Source of the DNA: Lycorma delicatula
Taxonomy: Eukaryota > Arthropoda > Insecta > Hemiptera > Fulgoridae
Direction of reading: 5' to 3'
Length of the DNA: 64,000 bases
Assembly: GCF_047948215.1 (NCBI RefSeq)
Contig: NC_134465.1
Coordinates: 40,772,153 to 40,836,152 of the forward strand
Position 1 is the first letter of the stretch, and every line of letters begins with the position of its first letter. The notes under the pieces are model-generated. The model searched no databases and had not been told where the DNA came from. It saw only the letters and a list, made by a program, of their open reading frames with translations. The translations under genes and the position numbers were made by a program. This document shows positions 1 to 10,658 of this stretch, in pieces.

Positions 1-330
1 GTGGCTACATAAAGAAAATTCTTTAGAAGTTACGCCATCATGAGCTGAATGCACATCAAATATCTTATTAAGGCGAACATAATCTCTTGTGCATCGAGAT
101 TCTACGAGAAATATACAAAAAGTTATTTTAATTTATGAAGCGAATCTCGGATCGACGATGATATTTCAGGAATGGGTATCAGGATTCCGTAGACGAATAA
201 TAGAAGACGTTAATTATTCGAATGTCGCCAATCCGATGTTACCGCAAACTAGAGGTATAGTCAAAATTTAATTCATGAACGAGGAATTTGTTTTCACATA
301 TTTTATACTTTCCCTAGGATTATCATGATT
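1..330. other. no gene recognised
   Basis: AT-rich sequence. A 60-codon open frame at 89-271 resembles nothing I know and has no flanking splice or repeat context that would support it. I see no repeat family member here. Confidence 0.4.
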
Positions 331-765
331 TATTTTCTGCCCTTCCTAGCATTGTCATTCTAACATTTGTAGTCGACGCGTTTCTTAGTACCTCCATTCT
401 CAAAACACTTTTAGCACCGAGTCTTCCTGAGTTGGAATCGTCGAATAAATAACGATACCTACTCTTCCTGGAAGGTGGAGAAGCTTACTTAACACTCATC
501 GGATTGAGTGTGTATGTGTCCGATGTAATGTTTAAAAATTTAACATAGTTAAATGGAAAGATCAGAAGGATTACAAAAATCGTATAACCATTAGAGCGGG
601 AGGGACAAAGCAGAAGAAGCCGCGAGAATAGGGATGCGGAGTGGGAGGAGCTTAATATCAGACTATCCTAAATCAGGACGATTCGGTGTAGTTTTGAGAA
701 TGGAAATACTCCGAAAGCGTCGACTACGAATCTTAGAATGATAGGGCTAGGAAAGGGAGAAGGTA
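331..765. repeat. foldback repeat with ~80-120 bp imperfect arms
   Basis: The segment around 335-410 is repeated in inverted orientation around 688-765. Both arms contain a block reading roughly gtcgacgc(g)tttc, a short variable spacer, then ccattctcaaaac. Weaker pairing continues inward (about 410-450 against 645-690). This is seen directly. The arms are too diverged to be a recent insertion and I see no clear target-site duplication. The same kind of motif recurs in the palindrome near 44.9 kb. Confidence 0.55.
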
Positions 766-910
766 GTATTCATATCAATGAAAGTAAAGTAAATGTGTTT
801 GATGAGAATCTTTTACTATTAAGAAAAAAATTGGGAATTGGAATGAGTTTATTGAATTGCGTTAGTATTACACGATCACTTTGTTTGTTCTGACATAGAA
901 ACATTGTAAT

Positions 911-1172
911 CCACCGTACCATTCTACTGGTGAACTTGTCATGGTAAATCAGGTGATTTCGGGGTCAAGAGTTGTTAGGCTCAAATCCTAGCAAATGCGG
1001 TTACTTTTACACGGATTTGAATATTAAATAGTGGATACCGGTGTTCTTTGCCGGTGGGGTTTCAGTTAATCACACATCTCAGGAACGGTCGATTTGAGAC
1101 TGTACAAGAACTATACTTCATTTACATTCATAAATATTATCCTCTCAAGTAATATCTTACGTTGGTTCCAAA
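911..1172 (+). repeat. diverged tRNA-derived SINE (family 1)
   Basis: An old copy of the family best seen at 4797-5096. The A-box region (ctactggtgaac), B-box-like stretch (ctcaaatcctag), the 'cacggatttgaat' block, the 'ccacacatctcaggaacggtc' equivalent and the 'cttcatttacattcata' block occur in the right order. The 3' A/G-rich tail is decayed. Confidence 0.65.
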
Positions 1173-1284
1173 AAAGAAAAACATATACGAACATTATTAA
1201 TTTATATGAATGTTAAGAATCGCGTAAGATAGACCCCTACTGTAGCTACCACTTTGGAATCTATGTTATTTAACTTATACACTC

Positions 1285-1830
1285 TTAGATATTATTCATT
1301 TATTTAAGTCTACCGCTCACCTGTGACGTCACAACATAGCGGACAACTGCAACAGCACTTTTTGGGGTAGAGGGTGCAATTTTACAAAATCATTTAAAGT
1401 CATATTTTTCTTAGATGTACCTGAGAAAAATATGACTCGAGAAAAAAATATATCAATCGAAATTACAAGATACCAGGGTGACCTATCCCTAAAGCCTCAC
1501 CCGCTTGATTTTTTAAGTTGAACATTTAAACACATCAATGCCCCATGTATAGAATTAATCTGACCGAGTTAGCTCAAAATCGGTCCAGTAGTTGTGGAGT
1601 TAAGGTGATTTAGAGGTCGATACCGAACACACACACGTACATACGAACATTAAACATCCGGAAAATTTCCTTCCGGTTTTTTGGATTCCTTAGATATGAA
1701 AACGTCAAGATCCGGTGTAAACTGCATATGCTCAAATCGGACCGATTACAGTACCTTCCCTTCTAAAGCTATAGCGGTATCTAAACGGGAAAGTAAAAAA
1801 TCTTCGTAATTATTTTCAAGTAGGTAAAAA
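1285..1830 (-). repeat. unclassified interspersed repeat (family R), partial
   Basis: In inverted orientation this matches much of 17800-18380. Shared blocks include 'ctaccgctca..tgacgtca', 'aaaatcggtccagtagtt' and the 'ccggaaaatttcc' stretch. No protein is encoded. The block resembling 'accgattttgaccaaaatt' recurs across insect genomes in non-autonomous elements, but I cannot name the superfamily. The tRNA-like head seen in the other copies is missing. Confidence 0.6.
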
Positions 1831-1862
1831 TAATAGAATAATTTTAAATTCATCCTTTAAGT

Positions 1863-3119
1863 TTTTTTTTTGTCTTCAATCATTTGAGTGGTTTGATGCA
1901 GCTCTCCAAGATTCCCTATCTAATGCTAGTCGTTTCGTTTCGGTATCCTCCCTACATCCTACATCCCTAACAATTTTTTTAACGTACTCCGAACGTTGCC
2001 TGTCTGCACAATTTTGCCCTTCTACCTGTCCCTCCAATATTAAAGCCACTATTCCAGGACGCCTTAATATGTGGCCTATAAGTGTGTCTCTTCTTTTAAC
2101 TATATTTTTCCAAACGCGTGTTTCTTCAGCTATTTCCCACAACACCTCTTCATTTGTCACTTTATCCATCCATCTGATTTTTAAAATTCTTCTATAGCAC
2201 CACATTTCAAAAGCTTCTAATCTTTTCTTCTCAAATACTCCGGTCGTCCAAGTTTCACTTCTATATAAAGCTATGCTCCAAACATATACTTTCAAAAATC
2301 TTTTCCTGAGGTTTAAATCAATTTTTGATGTAAACAAATTATATTTCTGACTGAAGACTCGTTTCACCTGTGCTATTCGGCATTTTATATCGCTCCTGCT
2401 TCGTCCATATTTAGTAATTCTACTTCCCAAATTACAAAATTCTTCTACCTCCATAATCTTTTCTCCTCCTATTTTCACATTCAGTGGTCCATCTTCGTTA
2501 TTTCTACTACATTTCATTACTTTCGTTTTGTTCTTGTTTATATTCATGCGGTAATTCTTGCGTAGGACTTCATCCATGCTGTTCATTGTTCCTTCTAAAT
2601 CCTTTTTACTCTCATCTAGAATTACTATATCAGCAAATCGTAGCATCTTTATCTTTTCACCTTGTACTGATACTCCGGATCTAAATTGTTCTTTAACATC
2701 ATTAACTCCTAGTTCTATGTAAAGATTAAAGAGTAACGGTGATAGGGAACGTCGGACTCCCTTTCTTATTACGGCTTCTTTGTTATGTTCTTCGATTATT
2801 ACTGTTGCTGTTTGGTTCCTGTAAATGTTAACAAATGTTCTTCTATCTCTGTATTTGAACCCTAATTTTTTTAAAATACTAAACATTTTATTCCAGTGTA
2901 CGTTATCGAATGCCTTTTCTAGATCTAAAAGTGCCAAGTGTGTTGGGTTTTTTTCTTTAATCTTCCTTTTACTATTAATCTGAGCGCTAAAATTGCTTCC
3001 GTGTCCCTATAATTTTCCTGAAACCAAATTGGTCTTCTCCTAACACTTCTTCCACTCTCCTCTCAATTCTTCTGTACAAAATTCTAGTTAAATTTTTTTA
3101 TACATAGCTAGTTAAGTTA
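1863..3119 (-). pseudogene. RTE-like (BovB-like) LINE, 3' part, broken reverse transcriptase
   Basis: A - strand non-LTR retrotransposon fragment truncated at its 5' end. An open frame at 2937-1876 covers the reverse-transcriptase palm ('DLEKAFDNVHWNKMF', then the region where FADD is expected) and the RTE-type C-terminus ending 'LDRESWRAASNHSND'. The catalytic FADD has become FAD-I: three bases are lost compared with the sister copy at 39.4-40.5 kb. 'GVRQGCSLSPLLF' has become 'GVRRSLSPLLF'. Upstream to about 3105 the frame is shifted. The 3' end is extremely short, ending '..gaagac' plus oligo(A), as in RTE elements. A possible TSD 'atcctttaag' lies at 1852-1861 and 3120-3129, but the same string recurs near 3142, so this is not secure. 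Confidence 0.8.
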
Positions 3120-3166
3120 ATCCTTTAAGTAATCCTTAAAAATCCTTTAAGTAAAGAAGGAAATAC

Positions 3167-3205
3167 TTCCTTCTTACTTAACTAGCTTAGTTAAGTAAGA
3201 AGGAA
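3167..3205. repeat. perfect 18-bp hairpin
   Basis: The arm ttccttcttacttaacta (3167-3184) is followed by the loop gct and its exact reverse complement (3188-3205). The preceding 3150-3170 (agaaggaaatacttccttct) offers an alternative stem using the same left arm. No gene is adjacent. It lies just outside the RTE-like LINE. Confidence 0.9.
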
Positions 3206-4187
3206 CTGTTATTGTTCCTGTTGTGTCAATATTTATTTATTAAACTGTGATGGATTTTGCGAGATATAACTGTTACTAGTAAATATAAACTATAAGGCTT
3301 AGCTTACAAACATATAAATGTTTAAATCATTCAAGCGCTTTCGGATTATTATCCATCTTCAGGAATATCCAATTAATTATAAGATGTATAAAAATTCATT
3401 TAAAATAGTATAAATAGAATAAATTGATATTAAATATGGTAAATAAGTAAAATGTTATATATACAACAATTGATCGTCATATTAATAAAATTAAAATATT
3501 TCATGTTATTAGTATTATTATTATTTTATTTTATTTATTTTTTTTTTTACACTGTTACTTAACTTAGTATCGATGTAGATTTCAACTCGTTAACTACTTA
3601 TTGTAATTTTTTATTAGCTAGATTATTAATATAAAAAAATAATAATAAATATTATAAAATAAAATTTATTATAATAGAATGCATAAAGAAATCAAAAATG
3701 TAACCGGTATTTATTTCATTAAACAATATTAAAATGTAATGTTAATGGGGAAAAAGTTTTATTCGAGTTAATAACAACTATATTTTATTGGCCGAACTTT
3801 AAGAAAACTGCAGTTAAAAAAAGAAAGTTACATAATTTACTAAGAGTAAATTAATATTTTAATTGAAATTTCAAACACGAATAATCGTCAAGAAGTTTTA
3901 GACGGATTCGTTTTATAATTCATTAATAGTTTAACTGATAATTATCTTTTTAAACGATTACAGAAATACCTTTCGTTTAAAGCTTTTTTACAATTTCTTT
4001 TTCTACTATGAAAAAATAATTTTCAATAGCCACATCAGAATGGGGAATTATATTGTAATAATTTATATTTAATGTATTTACTTTAATGTTATTACATATA
4101 TTTAAATATTAAATAATTAACATGGATTTTAAACACATCTACGTTTTATCTTATCTGTATAATATATTTATAATTTATTTTATACTA
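3206..4187. other. AT-rich, no gene
   Basis: I see no coding or RNA gene. At 3328-3360 there is a short block (caagcgctttcggattatta, then 'tccatcttcagg') of a kind often found next to dispersed insect elements. It carries no ORF. Confidence 0.5.
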
Positions 4188-4223
4188 GCAGACCCGGCAG
4201 TGCTTCGCTATTGGTAGATATGA

Positions 4224-4274
<51 letters not shown>
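4188..4274. repeat. 'actagcagacccggc' motif followed by (TA)n microsatellite
   Basis: The block at 4186-4222 (actagcagacccggcagtgc and on) resembles a motif common at the ends of non-autonomous insect elements. It leads directly into about 50 bp of pure TA repeat (about 4223-4273). No TE class is assigned. Confidence 0.6.
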
Positions 4275-4277
<3 letters not shown>

Positions 4278-4319
4278 TGAACACAATTGAAAGTTTGATA
4301 AAACATTAACAAATGAGCA

Positions 4320-4640
4320 TTACGGAACTTCACAAAATTCAATCTTTCCCTTTTACCCTTTATCCCTTTCCCCTTATCCCCCGTTATATTTACCCCTTCC
4401 TCCTTTCGTTTTCCCTTTTCCTTTCCCCTTTCCATTTCCCCTTTTTATTTTTTCCCATTTACTTTCTTCGTTTCCCCCTTTCCCCTTTCCCCATTCCACA
4501 TTTTATTTTCCCATTTCCTCTTTTCCCATTTACTCTTCCCACTTTTCATTTCCTTTTCCCCGTTTTCCCCTTCTTCCGTTTTTACCTTCTTCCCTTTTAC
4601 CTTATTCGATTTTCCCTTTCTCCATTTTTCCCCGCGCTTA
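4320..4640. repeat. strand-asymmetric pyrimidine-rich degenerate satellite
   Basis: Roughly 320 bp almost entirely of C and T on the + strand, built from irregular 'ttcccctttccc' and 'catttcc' units. Both strands give long open frames only because of the composition. It is the kind of mirror-like homopurine/homopyrimidine tract that can form triplex DNA, which is inference. Confidence 0.85.
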
Positions 4641-4796
4641 AATCGGTCCAATAATTTTTTAGTCTATAGCACACATGCACATCGGAAACATTGAAATGGA
4701 ATCGTAAAATATTTATTATAACATATGTTGCTTTTACGTCCAATAGCTGTTTTTAAAAAAAAGCATGGTTTTACCTGTCACAGGTGTGATATCTTA

Positions 4797-5096
4797 AACC
4801 CACCGGGTTGGTCTAGTGGTGAACGCGTCTTCCCAAATCAGCTGATTTGGAAGTCGAGAGTGTTCCAGCATTCAAGTCCTAGTAAAGCCAGTTGTTTTTA
4901 TACGGATTTGAATACTAATGGATACCGGTGTTCTTTGGTGGTTGGGTTTCAATTAACCACACATCTCAGGAACGGTCGAACTGAGAATGTACAAGACTAC
5001 ACTTCATTTACACTCATACATATCATCCTCATTCATCCTCTGAAATATTATCTGAACGGTAGTTACCGGAGGCTAAACAGGAAAAAGAAAGAAAGA
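4797..5096 (+). repeat. full-length tRNA-derived SINE (family 1) with 15-bp TSD
   Basis: The reference copy in this window, about 300 bp. The head 'caccgggttggtctagtgg' contains a Pol III A box (tggtctagtgg), and a B box follows (gttccagcattcaagtcc region). The anticodon-arm position carries the 18-bp palindrome ccaaatcagctgatttgg. The body has 'cacggatttgaat', 'ggtgttctttggtgg' and 'cacacatctcaggaa'. The 3' end has 'catcctctgaa', a short stem and an A/G tail (ggaaaaagaaagaaag). A perfect TSD, aggtgtgatatctta, lies at 4782-4796 and 5097-5111, so the boundaries are well fixed. A 131-codon open frame across it is an accident. Confidence 0.93.
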
Positions 5097-5357
5097 AGGT
5101 GTGATATCTTAGATATATAAATAGTAGGTATATAAAAACAAGCACGTATTCAAATGCAACGATGTGTCAGAATTTCAAAGCAATCGGTGGAGAACTTTCG
5201 GAGATTTAAGATTTTGAACAAACGAACATTTACATTTTTATTTATATACATTAGCGACATCTATATAATATATTTTTACGTACCGATCAGAATAAAGGTT
5301 TATTGATGTTTTTTCGGTTTAAGCGTGACGCAGTATGAACGCAGAGTGACTACATAT

Positions 5358-6353
5358 CGCCATCAGGCGATCATCAGCTCTATCGCTATCAGGCGCAACA
5401 AAGAGAGACTGGCGAGGACGCACAGGTGTGTGCTCCTAGGTGTCCTAGGTGTTGTGTCCGCATACAGGACAGTGTCCTATGCCGCCCTGTGCGTGTTATC
5501 GGGTACACCTCCTATTGACCTAATCGCAAAAAAGAGGGTGGAGAGGGCACAAGGCAAGCCAGAACAAGAGGTCAGGGATGCCGTTTATAATATCTGGCAG
5601 GAAAGATGGTCGCAGGAAGCTGTGGGTCGATGGACGAGAACCCTCATCCCCAACATCAAGCCATGGTTGTCGAGAAGATTTGGTGAGGTTGATCATCACC
5701 TATCGCAGTTTTTTACAGGACATGGTTCCTTCAATAACTACCTGCACAAAATAGGCAAGAGAGAAGAACCAATTTGCAACTACTGCAACGAGATAGATGA
5801 TGCTGAGCACACCTTTTTTGAGTGCAATAGGTGGGACACACTTAGACATAGTAAGGCACTCACAGGTATAACTCCAGAGACAACAATAGACTACATGCTA
5901 AGAAGCGAGTCAAACTGGAATAATTTTGCTAGTTTTGTTAGACAAGTTGTTCTACAGAAATACTCCGATGAGAGAAGACAAGGTGTTGGCTAGAATAGGA
6001 CTGGGTGGACAGCCTTGCTGGTGAGGTCCAGCATGCTGCGGTGTGTTGGCACTGATGAGCCACCAAGGACTCCACGGGTAACAGTCAGGCAAGAGCACAC
6101 TGAATACTGAAGGGACCCGGTACCGCGTCGCGGCGAACTGGGTCTGGCGTGGTGTATTAGTATTGCCCTTTTGGGTCCCCAAGGGGCCAATATTGATAAA
6201 GAACTCTCAAAAAGAGCTAACCGGTAGGCCGACCTGCCTTGCCGGTATATAGCCGGTAGGTGGGGAGGCCTATTTGAGTTTAAAGACACTCCCCTGGGCG
6301 GCGTAATACCAACAAGTCGGTCCGGCCCAGGGGAGCTGAGAAAAAAAAAAAAA
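5358..6353 (+). pseudogene. 5'-truncated R1-clade LINE with 15-bp TSD
   Basis: A 3' fragment of a non-LTR retrotransposon. The open frame, running to 5993, starts inside the reverse-transcriptase thumb/C-terminal region ('VVSAYRTVSYAALCVLSG', 'PPIDLIAKKRVERAQ') and ends with the R1-type Cys/His knuckle 'CNYCNEIDDAEHTFFEC'. A GC-richer 3' UTR follows (5994-6340), then about 14 A. The TSD agagtgactacatat lies at 5343-5357 and 6354-6368, perfect over 15 bp, so the element is a recent 5'-truncated insertion. The part of the frame before 5358 is flanking DNA. The fragment cannot move itself because it lacks the RT palm and the endonuclease. Confidence 0.9.
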
Positions 6354-6599
6354 AGAGTGACTACATATATTTTTCAAATATAGAGATTACTAAATTAAAC
6401 GAGTTTTGCAGGAAATTTTACGGATGTGTATCTTTAAGTGTCCTGTTTGTGCACCGTAAGTCGCAGACATATATCAAAATGTAATTAGATTCATCCCAAA
6501 CACGAACAACGGCGTTGTTATTGTGAATATACAATATTAAAAGCCGTTTACGTAAACATGAAGAGATGGACAAAATATTTATCTGATATAAAACCTAAA

Positions 6600-7330
6600 A
6601 AAAAAATAATCACTAGGCTTTAAAACAGGATTTCTTTGTGTCCAACGTATCGACGTCATATTTTCGTCAGTTAAGCGATCGATTCGAATCTTGGAAGGTG
6701 TTAATCCGGTTACTTCAAACTTTTACATACTAGTGAAACGGAGCTACATCTTTTAAAATAATTCAACTAACTGTTTATATGTTGCACTGTTTCGCTAATT
6801 TTTTCTATTTCCCGTATTCATACGTCGTGTGTATTGACATTTTCAATTACGTGAAACGTTTACTCGTCAACAAAAATTTGGCGATGCAAGAAATCATCAA
6901 GAGTTTCTTTAACACTTATCTGCATATCCGAACAAAATTTTTACGTAAGAGTTAGCATCCTCGCTTAAAATATGTACTAATTAATCTGGAAGACGTCATT
7001 ATAAGTTTATAGAGCGTTAGTTTTAATTTTTTTTCGCAGAAGTTTCAATACGATCGGTTGCGTAACTTTTTAATTTTAGACACGTTGATCTACTCGGTAC
7101 ACAACATGAAGACAATTGACTTTTTCTTGTTGTTATGACGTAGGAGGTCTTACAGATATTTCCTTTAACAAAGGTACACCGTGTTTTCTAATTGCTTTTT
7201 CAGTCGTAGATGGATTGCCTTATAGATGGTCATTTATCGTATTCGATTCTGAACCTTCGCTGCTCCATAGTTACGGAGTTTTAGCTAATTTAAAAGCATA
7301 AATAGCTTTTTCCCGTAGGTTTAGTAACCG
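6600..7330 (-). pseudogene. degenerate mariner-like transposase remnant
   Basis: On the - strand, translated with several stops and shifts, the region near 7330-7100 reads like the helix-turn-helix N-terminus of hemipteran mariner-like transposases ('QRRFRIEYDKRPSIRQSIYD', then 'CTFVKGNICKTS'). Later parts are too eroded to locate catalytic residues. No TIRs found. An old dead copy; the family call is tentative. Confidence 0.4.
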
Positions 7331-7500
7331 TCTGAATTGGTTTATGCGACTCTGTAATCAATATTGACGTCAACAAAAGCAATTGTACTAATTAAAAAAA
7401 AATTCCCTGTAAAACCACGTTAATTACTGAACTTGTATGTAAGGTTATTTTATTTTAAACCGTGAAATATGTCCCATTTCATTTGTAATCACCCTGTAGT

Positions 7501-7776
7501 GTTAATGTTGAAAAATATCCAGTGGAAAAATATACTTAAAAAAAGAGAGAGACTTATAGGCCACATATTAAGGCATCCTGGAATAGTCGCTTTAATATTG
7601 GAGGGACAGGTAGAAAGAAAAAATTGTACAGGCAGGCAGCGTTTGGAATATGTAAAACAAATTATTAGGGATGTAGGATGTGGAGGGGGTATTACCGAAA
7701 TGAAACGACTGTCACTGGATAGGGAATCTTGGCGAGCTGCATGAAACCAGTCAAATGACTGAAGACAAAAAAAAAT
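7501..7776 (+). pseudogene. RTE-like LINE, 3'-terminal fragment
   Basis: Only the last ~80 codons of the RTE-like ORF ('RLIGHILRHPGIVALILEG' to 'LSLDRESWRAA'), the short 3' end 'gactgaagac' and oligo(A) remain. A stop has replaced the serine codon of '..WRAASNQSND' (..WRAA*NQSND). It is the same family as the copies at 1863-3119 and 39385-40544, in opposite orientation. No clear TSD. Confidence 0.85.
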
Positions 7777-8295
7777 CCACTGGATTATACGTTGGAGATT
7801 TGTGATAAACTTTATAGGCAGATTTCTTAATGAAAAGAATGCATATAAATGCGGTTTTCTTAGGAACGCTTTTCTTTTGAGTTGAGGACGTTCAAAGATT
7901 GTTTCCCTTTTTTTATTTGAGAGGTAAAACAATGGTTTACTACACTTATTATAAGGCTAAATTTAAGGTAATTTATTAAGAATCTTTTTTAAATTGCTTT
8001 CAAAATTGTACAATGAATAATTTTGGAGAAACAGCGTTAGATACTGGAAAATTAACCTAAAACGTAATTTTTAAAAGTTTTTGTATGACACGAATTGAAA
8101 ACAAAAAAGGTTTTGCCAAAAAATGAAATTCACACGTTAATAATTAATATATTTAGTAGTTCTAAGTTTACGAGATTTAAGAGTGAAATATATTTTCACC
8201 ATTTTCATAATATAATTTGGAGATACAAAAAGCTCCTTTAAGTTTCAACCACTTAAGGATCTCTTTAAAGAAAGATCGCTAAATATATCAATCTA
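7777..8295. other. no gene recognised
   Basis: AT-rich filler between LINE and repeat fragments. I see no conserved frame, tRNA or inverted repeat of note. Confidence 0.4.
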
Positions 8296-8475
8296 TCCTA
8301 TTATATAAAGAAGTGGGTTTTTGTTTGTTCGAGTTAAACAAAAAAACTACTCCATCAATCGCAACCAAATTTTTACCCCAACAATTCTTGGTATAACCGA
8401 GAAGCTTTTAAATATATTTCATCTAAAAAAAAAGAAACACACAAAAAAAAAATATATATATATATATATATATGC
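8296..8475 (+). repeat. unclassified interspersed repeat (family K), head fragment
   Basis: The block 'gtttgttcgagttaaacaaa', then 'caatcgcaaccaaattttta', then an A-rich stretch into (TA)n. It recurs at 38341-38530 and 53455-53610. Non-coding. Confidence 0.65.
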
Positions 8476-8683
8476 ACACACATATAGTTTACTTTTAGTT
8501 TTTTTATTATAAAGTTACAGTAACTTTACAATTTGTTCAGAGTTAAAATTGAACAATAAATAAATAAGCTAAATTTGGAATGAACATTAAGAAGCTACAG
8601 ACTCATTGATTTGCTATTTAAAATATAAAAACGGAAAGAAATAAAATTGAACAGGACTTGGTAAAGCTAAGTTATAAAACCAC

Positions 8684-10190
8684 TTAATTGAATCGATATA
8701 TCAAATCAAGGATATTGTTTCTCATTAATCTTGAAAAATCGCTGATAGTGTTATCCAATAAATTGACTGCCATATAATTTGGATTCCGATCCAAACGATT
8801 TTGATATCGTTGATTGATCAGAGAGATTTCTTGCGTAACGGTTCGTAATTTAAAATCATTATATATAAGGTTATTGCTTATATACCAAGGTATTTTTAAC
8901 ATTTTTCGCAGTGTTTTTGTCTGATAACGTTCAAGTATGTCGATATTGGAATCGTTAGCTGTACCCCACAATTCAAGCCCATTAAGTGCAAATTCTTTTC
9001 AAAATGGATTTATAAATGAATAATTTATTTTCTAATGAGAGCCGAGATCTGTGTCCTATTAGCCAATACATGTTTTTAAACTAACTGCATTCGCTTAGAT
9101 TTTATGTTTCACCCAAATAAGGCGCCGGTCAAGATAAAAGCCTTTACATTCTTGAGAACTTGGAATTGGAATATTAAAGGTAGAAACAGTTGGGCAGTTT
9201 TCCTTTCGAAGGGTGAATGTGACCTTCTTCGACTTTGTTTCATTTATCTTTATTTTCAAACTTGTAGGCCAGGATTCGAGAAGTGCGAGATAATTTTGAA
9301 TATAATGAGATGCAGTAGCTGGATTTTCATGGACAGCAAAAATTGCAGTAACGTCAGCAAACGTTGCAACGGTCGTATCTGCCGTAACTGGTAAGTCGGC
9401 AGTAAACAAAACATATAAGATGGATCCGAGAACGCTTCCTTGAGGTACCCTTGAAAATATTATTAGGTACAAATCCGTTAAAACTTCTTTATGTTTAACT
9501 TGGAAATATCTATATTCTAGGTAAAATTTTAGCACATAGAAAACATGCGGTAACACTTTTTTCAATTTATAGAGCAACCCTACGTGCCAAACTTTGTCAA
9601 AAGCTTGACTGACATCGAGAAAACCCGCTGAACAGTATTTTTTGTTGTCTAGAACATGATTTATAATGTTAATAATTCTGTTTGCTTGCTTCACAATAAC
9701 AAAGGTTCTTTACCTTGTTTTAGTATAACAATTATTTATTAAATTTTCCACGGACCAGGAAAATAACCAATTCGAATAACAACATAAAAAATTAGAGAGA
9801 CTAAACGTATCGCCTGTCAAGGTAATGCTTGAAGAATCTGACCGGTGATTAAATGATATCCCGGCGCGTTTGTTGGGCGTACTTCATTGAAAATCACTGA
9901 AAAAACTTTGTGGATTGTAAAGCGTTTAATTGGTAAGGACATTTGAAAAGGAGATATCAAATATTCGGAAATTTTCCTAATTTCATTTGGATCCGTTCGA
10001 TATTATTGGACTGAAACACGTCGGAAAAGTGTTCAGCAAATAAGTTCGCTTTCTCTTGAAAACTTCTTGCCCGTGTTCTGTTGTTTTTACGAAAAGGAGG
10101 AATAGACTGCTGGGGTTCCTTGAACAACTTTGTAGCTTTTCATAAAATATATTCAGCAGACTGCCTGTCAGAGATATCTTCAATATAAGA
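8684..10190 (-). pseudogene. Jockey-like LINE ORF2: reverse-transcriptase half
   Basis: On the - strand from about 10189 to 8684 the pieces run in order. First is the linker before the RT ('SDRQSAEYILWKATK', 'FQEKANLFAEHFSDVFQ'). Next are the RT fingers and palm at 9694-9095 ('CSAGFLDVSQAFDKVWH', 'VPQGSVLGSILYVLFTADL', 'ATFADVTAIFA', where FADDTAI would be expected). Last is the Jockey C-terminus at 8971-8684 ('MWGTANDSNIDILERYQTKT'). One catalytic aspartate is changed (FADV) and frames shift between segments, so it is dead. It is the downstream half of the element whose ORF1 and endonuclease lie at 12.3-14.6 kb. Confidence 0.85.
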
Positions 10191-10607
10191 TTTTTTTTTT
10201 TTTTTTTTTTTATCCTTTTTTTAACACCCCCGAAGTGACCGGTCCTCGCCGTTAAGCTTTAACACAATCACTTCAGGGTGTCGTGGCGGTCGTCTACCCC
10301 CCTGTCTTGCCCTCTCCTAGGGCTTCCCATCGGGGTCCCACAAGCCTCATCAAGATGCAGTAACCATCCCTTCTGGACGGCCGCTACACCCTTCAGCTAG
10401 AGGGCTGCCCGTCCCACGTCCTACTCTAGGTTGCGGAACCCGCGTTCCACGGGCCCAGCAAACCTCCGCGTCCCCCAAACACACCTGAGGGTCCCGAATG
10501 CATCATCGGAGCACCCCGACTAACCCTCATTCTTGCATATGAAGGAGCCAGAGTGACCTCTGCATCCGGGCTGCCTTTCCGGCCCTACACGGCGACCACG
10601 ATTCGTC

Positions 10608-10609
<2 letters not shown>
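10191..10609 (-). repeat. GC-rich LINE 3' UTR ending in poly(A)
   Basis: On the - strand, GC-rich, non-coding sequence of R1-clade 3'-UTR character runs from 10609 to 10212 and ends in about 21 A (T-run 10191-10211). A separate 48-base A tract (T-run 10611-10658) separates it from the R1-like ORF upstream. There are thus two poly(A) ends in tandem: either an element with an internal A tract or two adjacent 3' ends. Confidence 0.6.

Positions 10610-10610
<1 letters not shown>

Positions 10611-10658
<48 letters not shown>

Noticed and set aside
4208..4654. Open frames over the TA and pyrimidine-rich tracts on both strands
   Set aside because: Low-complexity DNA yields stop-free frames on both strands; no protein-like sequence.
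4800..4885. Possible functional tRNA gene
   Set aside because: A and B boxes are present, but the acceptor stem is not closed and the sequence recurs as the head of a dispersed SINE.
4725..5120. 131-codon + frame
   Set aside because: It is the body of a tRNA-derived SINE with a defined TSD.
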